Positions 14,302 through 18,690 of a DNA stretch of 18,690 nt are shown here, in pieces. Positions within the stretch are counted from its first letter, which is position 1. Each line of letters begins with the position of its first letter. The DNA is from JABJAG01 sp038137215 (lineage in GTDB: Bacteria; Pseudomonadota; Alphaproteobacteria; UBA6615): the NCBI GenBank assembly GCA_038137215.1, contig JAYQBG010000039.1, positions 1-18,690 on the forward strand, written 5' to 3'. The position numbers were made by a program, and so were the translations under genes. The notes below the pieces were generated by a model. It worked only from the letters and a program-made list of their open reading frames with translations, was not told the DNA's origin and did no database searches.

Positions 14302-14883
14302 TTGAACGCCCGACTGATTCTGGCTTCGGCATCCCCGCGGCGCCGGGCGTTGCTGGCGCAGATCGGGATTGCGCCCGATGCCGTGGAACCGGCCGAGATC
14401 GACGAAGCACCGCGCGCGCGCGAATTGCCCGCCGATTTGGCCCGGCGTCTGGCCACGGACAAGGCCGCGGTCGTCGCGTCACGGTCCGCGGGCGCCTACG
14501 TGCTTGCCGCCGATACCGTGGTGGCGGTCGGGCGCCGTGCACTCGGAAAACCAGAGACTTTGGACGAAGCCCGCGATTTCCTGACGCTTCTCTCGGGCCG
14601 CCGCCACCGGGTTCTGGGCGGGATCGCCGTTGTTGCGCCTGATGGTCGCCGTTCCGAACGCCTCTCCACGACCATGGTGCGCTTCAAGCGTCTGACCGAG
14701 GCTGAAATTTCGGATTATCTCGACACCAATGAGTGGGACGGCAAGGCTGGTGGCTATGCCATCCAGGGTCATGCAGCGGCATTTGTGCCCGCGATCAGCG
14801 GTTCCTACACAAACGTGGTCGGTCTCGACCTGGCAATGACCCGCGCCATGCTGGAAGGCCTCGGCTATGGAGCAGACGCATGA
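14302..14883 (+). CDS. maf: Maf family nucleoside triphosphate pyrophosphatase
   Basis: Hydrolyses non-canonical or particular NTPs (dTTP, UTP or 7-methyl-GTP, depending on subgroup) to monophosphate and PPi; some Maf proteins affect septum formation. Motifs with the TTG start are LILASASPRR (5-14), LAADTVV with catalytic Asp71, LGKPETLDEA (81-90) and EWDGKAGGYAIQGHAAAF (144-161). The frame is also open from a GTG at 14248. Neither start has a good ribosome site. I prefer the TTG at 14302 because the family begins a few residues before LILASASPRR; it gives 193 residues. A tiny upstream frame (ATG at 14269) ends in a TGA that overlaps this TTG, so coupling is possible. The stop overlaps the RNase gene by four bases. 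Confidence 0.92.
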   Translation: MNARLILASASPRRRALLAQIGIAPDAVEPAEIDEAPRARELPADLARRLATDKAAVVASRSAGAYVLAADTVVAVGRRALGKPETLDEARDFLTLLSGRRHRVLGGIAVVAPDGRRSERLSTTMVRFKRLTEAEISDYLDTNEWDGKAGGYAIQGHAAAFVPAISGSYTNVVGLDLAMTRAMLEGLGYGADA

Positions 14884-16115
14884 GCAGCGGCTCGGCAATC
14901 CTGATCGAGGCCAGCCCGGGTGAAGTCCGGGGCGCGCTGATCCGCAACGGGGATGTCTGGGATGTGGTGCATCACCGCATCACCCGTCCAAGCCTGATCG
15001 ACGCCGTCTATCGTGGCCGGGTCCGCCGGATCGATCCCGGGATCAATGGCGCCTTCGTGGATATCGGCCAGGGCCCTGAAGCTTTTTTGCGGGCCCGTGA
15101 TGCCTCCATCCCCGGCGAACGCGCCGCGCGCCGCGCGCGGATCACCGAAATCCTTCACGAAGGTGCGGAGATCGACGTGCGGGTTGTCGCCGACGGGTTT
15201 GTGGACAAGGGACCGCGTGTCGCGCGGATCGCAACGGTGGACGGGGCGCGCGGGGAAAAAGCGCCCGCCGAACTGGTCGCGCCGGCCGATCCGGTGGCCC
15301 ATATCCTGGCGCGGTATTCTGAGGATCGTGTGCGGGGTGTGATCTGCAGCGATCCGACGACGGAAAACCTGGCGCGAAGCTGGTGCAAGGCGAACCGGCG
15401 GGAATTGTCCGATCATATCGTGCGCGAGCGGTTGGGCCTGTTTGAAGAGTACGGCGTTGAGGATGCCATCGAGAGCGCGCTGGAACGCAGCGTGCCGTTG
15501 CCGAGCGGCGCCGAGCTTGTTTTCGATCAGACCGAAGGCCTGTGCGTGATCGACATCAACTCGGCCACCCATGCGGGCAAGGCCGGGCGCGGACCGCGCG
15601 ACGTCAATGCCAAGGCCATGCCTGCGATCGCGCGCCAGTTGCGGCTGCGCAATATAGCCGGGGCCATTGTGATCGATGCTCTGAAGATGGGCTCGGGCGA
15701 CGATCGCAACCGGGTTCTCGTGCGGTTGCGCGAAACCCTGAAAGGCGACCCCGGTTCCTGTCATGTGCTGGGGATGACCAATCTTGGGCTGATCGAAGTC
15801 ACCCGCACCCGGATTGGACCCTCCCTGGCCGAACGCATGCAGGCACCGGCCCCGGCGCCGCCCGCGTCCGTAGAGGCGGTCGCGCTGGCGGCCTTGCGTG
15901 CCGTGATCCGGACCGCGGCGGCGACGCCGGCCGGCGGCTACCGGCTTGCGGTGGCTCCGGCGCTTGCCGATACCCTTGAGGGATCGCTGCGCGAGGCGTT
16001 TGATGATGCCGCCCGCCATGTCGGGCAACTCGTCCTGGCCCGCGATCCGGCGCGGGCGCCAGCGCGATTCGAGGTCATGTTAGGTTTGCAGGAGAATAAT
16101 CCGAAGGCGTCATGA
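14880..16115 (+). CDS. Ribonuclease E/G family protein without the Zn-link
   Basis: Endoribonuclease of the RNase E/G family, 411 residues. Residues 41-115 form the S1-like RNA-binding part (YRGRVRRIDPGINGAFVDIG). The DNase-I-like catalytic part carries GLCVIDINSAT (Asp225, Asn227) and AIVIDALKMGSG (Asp266), matching the Mg-binding Asp303/Asn305/Asp346 of E. coli RNase E. After LGLIEVTRTRIGPSLAERM (302-320), where RNase E and G have the CPxCxG zinc-link, the protein goes straight to a Pro/Ala linker; no cysteine follows Cys294. It also lacks the long RNase E scaffold. The ATG overlaps the maf stop (ATGA), and its stop overlaps yacG (ATGA). The longer open frame from 14733 runs inside maf and is rejected. 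It is best called RNase G-like. Confidence 0.9.
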   Translation: MSSGSAILIEASPGEVRGALIRNGDVWDVVHHRITRPSLIDAVYRGRVRRIDPGINGAFVDIGQGPEAFLRARDASIPGERAARRARITEILHEGAEIDVRVVADGFVDKGPRVARIATVDGARGEKAPAELVAPADPVAHILARYSEDRVRGVICSDPTTENLARSWCKANRRELSDHIVRERLGLFEEYGVEDAIESALERSVPLPSGAELVFDQTEGLCVIDINSATHAGKAGRGPRDVNAKAMPAIARQLRLRNIAGAIVIDALKMGSGDDRNRVLVRLRETLKGDPGSCHVLGMTNLGLIEVTRTRIGPSLAERMQAPAPAPPASVEAVALAALRAVIRTAAATPAGGYRLAVAPALADTLEGSLREAFDDAARHVGQLVLARDPARAPARFEVMLGLQENNPKAS

Positions 16116-16294
16116 GCAACTCCTGTCCCATTTGCGAAAAACCCGTGCACGAGAAACACCGCCCGTTCTGTTCGGAGCGGTGTGCGAATGTCGATCTGTC
16201 CCGCTGGCTGGGCGGCAATTATCGCATCCCGACCGACGAGGCGCCGACCGTTTATGAGGGCGGTCTGAACGACGGTAAGGACGAACAGGTCTAA
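16112..16294 (+). CDS. yacG: DNA gyrase inhibitor YacG-type zinc protein
   Basis: Small zinc-ribbon protein of 60 residues. The four zinc ligands are Cys5, Cys8, Cys20 and Cys24 (CPICEKPV to FCSERCANVDLSRWLGGNYRIP). The E. coli relative binds GyrB and inhibits gyrase. Translation is probably coupled to the RNase E/G gene, whose stop it overlaps by four bases, a common alphaproteobacterial pairing. The C-terminal tail is acidic and shorter on motif. A promoter for tRNA-Phe begins 16 bases after its stop. Confidence 0.93.
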   Translation: MSNSCPICEKPVHEKHRPFCSERCANVDLSRWLGGNYRIPTDEAPTVYEGGLNDGKDEQV

Positions 16295-16309
16295 AACCTG
16301 CTCGGACGC

Positions 16310-16338
16310 TGGACAGGACGTCGGAATTTACGTATATC
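16310..16338 (+). promoter_or_regulatory. Probable sigma-70 promoter of tRNA-Phe
   Basis: TGGACA (16310-16315, one mismatch to consensus) and TATATC (16333-16338) are separated by exactly 17 bases. The expected transcription start is near 16345, about 16 bases before the tRNA. Confidence 0.65.
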
Positions 16339-16360
16339 CGCGCCTTCCAACTGACCGTGT

Positions 16361-16436
16361 GCCCAGGTAGCTCAGTTGGTAGAGCACGCGACTGAAAATC
16401 GCGGTGTCGGTGGTTCGAATCCGCCCCTGGGCACCA
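16361..16436 (+). tRNA. tRNA-Phe (GAA anticodon), CCA encoded
   Basis: The cloverleaf is complete: acceptor GCCCAGG/CCTGGGC with discriminator A, D-arm GCTC/GAGC, anticodon stem CGCGA/TCGCG with loop CTGAAAA (anticodon GAA), T-arm GGTGG/CCGCC with loop TTCGAAT, and encoded CCA at 16434-16436. Confidence 0.98.
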
Positions 16437-16503
16437 CTTTCTCGCCATTCTGCGATAGACTGACGCTCCGCCGATTTGTTCGGGTTTAACAGGGGGTGGT
16501 CCG

Positions 16504-17574
16504 ATGACAGGTTCTGACGCAGAAAAGGCCTTCGACAGCGAGGTTTTTGAGTACTGGATCCCGCGGCTCGTCGCCGACGGGATGGACGTCAAAGACGTCA
16601 ACAAGGTGCGTCCGCAGGTCGCGAGTTGGGATGACTGGCCGGGTGCCTGGGAGAAAGTCGGGGATACCTATCTTTCGCTGGCCCGTGAACGGCTCTCGCA
16701 GGGCAGCGCGGTGAGCGCAGGCGAAGCCTTTGTCCGGGCGAGCCTGTGTTTTCATGTGGGGCAGGTGGTGGCCAATCACACACCGGCGGTCAAACGCGAC
16801 CTGCAGCGCCGCAAGGAAGCGGCGTTTCGGGACGCAGCACCGCATCTGCTGCCGCCGGCCGAGCGTCTGGAGATCGACCACAATGGCGTTACCCTGCCGG
16901 GGTATCTGCGGATGCCAGTTCACGGCGAAGCCCCCTTCGCGTGTGTGGTTCTTGTGCCGGGGCTCGATTCCACCAAGGAAGACTTCATAACCCTGTCAGC
17001 GATGTGCGCCCGGCGCGGGCTGGCCAGTTTTGCCTTCGACGGGCCGGGGCAGGGGGAGGTGCATGCCCATGCCCCCCTGAAAGAAGGCTACGAGGCGTCA
17101 ATCCTAACCGTGTTCAAAGCGATGGCTTCGCGCGCGGATATCGACGACACCCGGATCGGCATGCTCGGTCGCAGCCTGGGCGGCTACTACATCCCACGCG
17201 CGGCGGCCGCCGAGCCCCGGGTCAAGGCTCTGGCCGTATTTGGCGGTGCGTTCGATCTGGGAGACTGGGACGAGATGCCCCGCACGATCCTGGATGGCTT
17301 CCTGTGGGCATCCGGCGCGGACAATGAGACGGATGCCCGCGCGGTCATGGGGCCGGCGACCTTGGCTGACTGTATCGATGATGTCACCTGTCCGACGATG
17401 GTCATGTATGGCAAACGCGACGGCATCTTTCACTACAGTCAGGCAGAGCGAATCGCCGCGGCACTCGGTGACAAGGCTGAACTGGTGATCGAGGAGAATG
17501 GTGTGCACTGCTGCCACAATTATGGCTTCCGCTACCGCACCCTGATGATCGACTGGATGGCGCGCATGCTATGA
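16504..17574 (+). CDS. Alpha/beta hydrolase, 2,6-dihydroxypseudooxynicotine hydrolase-like (second copy)
   Basis: Cytoplasmic serine hydrolase of 356 residues. A helical N-terminal cap (about 1-115) precedes the alpha/beta-hydrolase domain. The nucleophile elbow LGRSLGGYYIPRAA has Ser224, the acid is probably Asp306 in YGKRD, and the base lies in GVHCCHN (His335 or His338). VPGLDSTKED (151-160) is the likely oxyanion strand. Layout and motifs match the family of 2,6-dihydroxypseudooxynicotine hydrolase, a C-C bond hydrolase. It shares the GGYYxPRAA elbow with the protein of 1265-2452, but the rest has diverged, so it is an old paralogue. A G-rich GGGGGTGG lies upstream of the ATG. It follows tRNA-Phe by 67 bases and precedes an unrecognised small gene. 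The substrate is unknown. Confidence 0.87.
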   Translation: MTGSDAEKAFDSEVFEYWIPRLVADGMDVKDVNKVRPQVASWDDWPGAWEKVGDTYLSLARERLSQGSAVSAGEAFVRASLCFHVGQVVANHTPAVKRDLQRRKEAAFRDAAPHLLPPAERLEIDHNGVTLPGYLRMPVHGEAPFACVVLVPGLDSTKEDFITLSAMCARRGLASFAFDGPGQGEVHAHAPLKEGYEASILTVFKAMASRADIDDTRIGMLGRSLGGYYIPRAAAAEPRVKALAVFGGAFDLGDWDEMPRTILDGFLWASGADNETDARAVMGPATLADCIDDVTCPTMVMYGKRDGIFHYSQAERIAAALGDKAELVIEENGVHCCHNYGFRYRTLMIDWMARML

Positions 17575-17604
17575 CACCGGCTGCAGATCGTCGGGGCTTT
17601 ATCT

Positions 17605-17703
17605 GTAAAGTAGTTTACGGCTAAACAATTGAAAAAGCTGATTTAATTTGCGGATCGGGCAAGCCCGTCGCTAGGGTTTTCGTGTCGCCAACAAATGTGG
17701 CGA
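17605..17703. other. AT-rich intergenic leader with three inverted repeats
   Basis: The 164 bases between the second hydrolase and the small repeat protein are AT-rich relative to the surroundings. They hold GTAAA/TTTAC (17605-17618), CGGGC/GCCCG followed by a TTTT (17656-17667) and TCGCCA/TGGCGA (17685-17703). The middle one could terminate the hydrolase transcript weakly, and the last lies 35 bases before the small gene. No convincing promoter boxes were found. Confidence 0.35.
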
Positions 17704-17738
17704 TACCGAAACTCAAGCAGGCGAAAGGTGCCAGACCC

Positions 17739-17981
17739 ATGAACCAGATTTCCAACGCAGCACGGCCCGATCTTCGCACCACCGAAACCGTGTGGAGCGC
17801 TCCGGGAGCCCCGTCCATCGACTATGACAAGGATGGAAACCCGGCCACCGTTGTCGTCGCCTTTCGCGCCGAGGTTTGTCCGGCCCCGGTTGTTCGCCGC
17901 GCCGAGGCCCCGGTCATCAACATCCCGCGTTCGTCTGCGGCCGACTATGACGATGGAAACCCGGGCACGGTTCTCGCGTAA
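17739..17981 (+). CDS. Unrecognised 80-residue protein with a duplicated DYD-(K)DGNP-x-TV motif
   Basis: I do not recognise this protein. It starts at an ATG with AAAGG about 10 bases upstream (an earlier in-frame ATG at 17682 has no ribosome site) and ends just before a terminator. It has no signal peptide or membrane helix and one cysteine (Cys47). Its main feature is a repeat: residues 28-38 (DYDKDGNPATV) and 69-78 (DYDDGNPGTV), 41 residues apart. The DNA repeat is also strong (17820-17852 and 17943-17972), the second copy lacking three bases. DxDxDG recalls calcium loops, but Pro in the next positions and the shortened copy fit poorly. A repeated-core peptide precursor or a small binding protein are possible; neither is shown. 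It is convergent with a dioxygenase gene. Confidence 0.6.
   Translation: MNQISNAARPDLRTTETVWSAPGAPSIDYDKDGNPATVVVAFRAEVCPAPVVRRAEAPVINIPRSSAADYDDGNPGTVLA
17820..17972 (+). repeat. Internal DNA repeat pair
   Basis: A 33-base unit at 17820-17852 and a 30-base unit at 17943-17972 share GACTATGAC, GATGGAAACCCGG, CAC and GTT. They differ by a three-base deletion and two substitutions. They encode the two acidic motifs of the 80-residue protein. Confidence 0.85.
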
Positions 17982-18057
17982 ACCGGCACCGCCTGACGGC
18001 CGTGCGTATCGCGCGCGCCACAGCGAGACCAAAACGCCTCCCAAACTAAAATTAACA

Positions 18058-18084
18058 AGCCCCTCTCCATCTCGGAGAGAGGCT
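18058..18084. terminator. Bidirectional intrinsic terminator
   Basis: The arm AGCCCCTCTCC (18058-18068) pairs with GGAGAGAGGCT (18074-18084) with one mismatch and a five-base loop. On the plus strand CTTTGGTTT follows; on the minus strand the better tail TTGTTAATTTTAGTTT follows. It separates the small plus-strand gene from the convergent dioxygenase gene. Confidence 0.8.
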
Positions 18085-18126
18085 CTTTGGTTTCACATCA
18101 GGATTGTCGGGGAGGGGAGCCGTTTG

Positions 18127-18690
18127 TCAGGCCGCGTCCCGGGTCTTGGGAATGCCGCCCATTTCCACGTAGCGGTACCGGTCGGCGAGGATCGGTGCGA
18201 GCTGACGGCGACGGTGGTCTGTCATGCCGATCCACATACGCAGCAGATGGCGCTTGCGCTCGGGCTCGTCATAATCGTCATAGGCCTGCCGGGCGTGAAG
18301 GATCGAATGATTGTTGATGAACTGCATGTCTCCTTCCTGGAAGTCCATTTCCAGGCGCAGTTCTTCGCGGTTGGAAATTTCCTGGAACACATCCAGCGCT
18401 TCAGCCTGGATGTCGCTCAGCGCCAGTTCCTCGCCATAGCGTGAGACAGATTCCATGAAGGAGCGGTTGGTCACCCGCGCCGCGATCCGGCCTTGATGGG
18501 CTGTGAGCATCGGAACGTCGTACCAGGGCTGCTCGCCCTCCGGGTGATCGCCGCGCCAGTCTACATGGAAGGGCTGATACAGGACTTCAAGCAGGTCCGG
18601 CCGTTCGGCGAGCATCACATTGTGGACCGCGGGCGCACTCACGAGATAGCTCGCGCCCCCCGACTTGGCCGTGCGCAGGCAGAACAGGCC
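18127..18690 (-). CDS. TauD/TfdA family Fe(II)/2-oxoglutarate dioxygenase, C-terminal part
   Basis: Partial gene: the frame is open through the right edge, so the N-terminus and the first His-x-Asp iron ligands are outside. The 187 visible codons begin GLFCLRTAKSGGASYLVSAPAVHNVML. This is the family core, and a GTG in it (18642) is internal rather than a start. The distal iron histidine is in FINNHSILHARQAY, and the 2-oxoglutarate-binding arginine in PERKRHLLRMWI. Such enzymes hydroxylate or desulfonate small organic acids using Fe(II), O2 and 2-oxoglutarate. This branch (GDMQFINNH) is close to uncharacterised TauD proteins of catabolic clusters, so it may serve the same pathway as the two hydrolases. 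It ends 43 bases from the shared terminator. The substrate cannot be told. Confidence 0.88.
   Translation of the reverse strand, partial: GLFCLRTAKSGGASYLVSAPAVHNVMLAERPDLLEVLYQPFHVDWRGDHPEGEQPWYDVPMLTAHQGRIAARVTNRSFMESVSRYGEELALSDIQAEALDVFQEISNREELRLEMDFQEGDMQFINNHSILHARQAYDDYDEPERKRHLLRMWIGMTDHRRRQLAPILADRYRYVEMGGIPKTRDAA

Noticed and set aside
14733..14880. N-terminal extension of the RNase E/G frame
   Set aside because: It lies wholly inside maf; the ATGA overlap start at 14880 gives the family N-terminus.
14865..16028. 387-codon minus-strand frame opposite the RNase gene
   Set aside because: Antisense shadow with low-complexity Arg/Gly/Asp composition and no recognisable domain.
17848..18000. 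EF-hand calcium site in the 80-residue protein
   Set aside because: DYDKDG starts like an EF loop, but Pro at position 8, no Glu at position 12 and the shortened second copy do not fit.

Overview
The window looks like a chromosomal segment of a GC-rich alphaproteobacterium. The best evidence is the block murA - DUF2948 - hisG - hisD - UPF0262 - phosphatase-like gene - infA - maf - RNase E/G - yacG, an order typical of Alphaproteobacteria. The short HisG and the alphaproteobacterial form of Dcd agree with this. I cannot name the species; a Rhodospirillales-like or related marine lineage is a guess. I saw no insertion sequence, integrase, CRISPR array, rRNA or origin, and no gene-free stretch longer than about 300 bases.

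Region 1 (1-7181) is an accessory catabolic cluster. On the minus strand, in transcription order, it has an acyl-CoA synthetase, an enolase-superfamily dehydratase very like D(-)-tartrate dehydratase, a serine alpha/beta hydrolase, a TetR repressor with a near-perfect palindromic operator over its own promoter, and a metal-dependent 'cyclase family' hydrolase that runs off the left edge. A divergent RidA-like gene and an MFS exporter complete it. The substrate is unknown. The enzymes fit dehydration of a hydroxy acid, C-C or ester hydrolysis, ring or amide opening, and CoA activation.

Region 2 (7203-9079) has tRNA-Thr(GGT) on the minus strand, just upstream of the MFS gene. The plus strand carries a TerB-domain gene, a second RidA-like gene, a coupled 57-residue basic protein and dcd (dCTP deaminase). 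Both RidA-like proteins lack the arginine that RidA uses for imine deamination.

Region 3 (9168-16436) is the housekeeping block on the plus strand, tightly packed with several 4- to 14-base overlaps. It covers peptidoglycan precursor synthesis (MurA), two histidine biosynthesis steps (HisG, HisD), translation initiation (IF-1), nucleotide-pool or septum function (Maf), RNA processing (RNase E/G without its Zn-link), YacG and tRNA-Phe(GAA).

Region 4 (16504-18690) returns to accessory genes: a second alpha/beta hydrolase related to the first, an unrecognised 80-residue protein with a duplicated acidic DYD-(K)DGNP-x-TV motif, a bidirectional terminator, and the C-terminal part of a TauD/TfdA-type Fe(II)/2-oxoglutarate dioxygenase on the minus strand, cut by the right edge.

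The least explained items are the duplicated-motif small protein, the Arg-less RidA pair, the phosphatase with Asp-to-His at the general-acid position, and the possible tRNA-Thr/MFS co-transcript.
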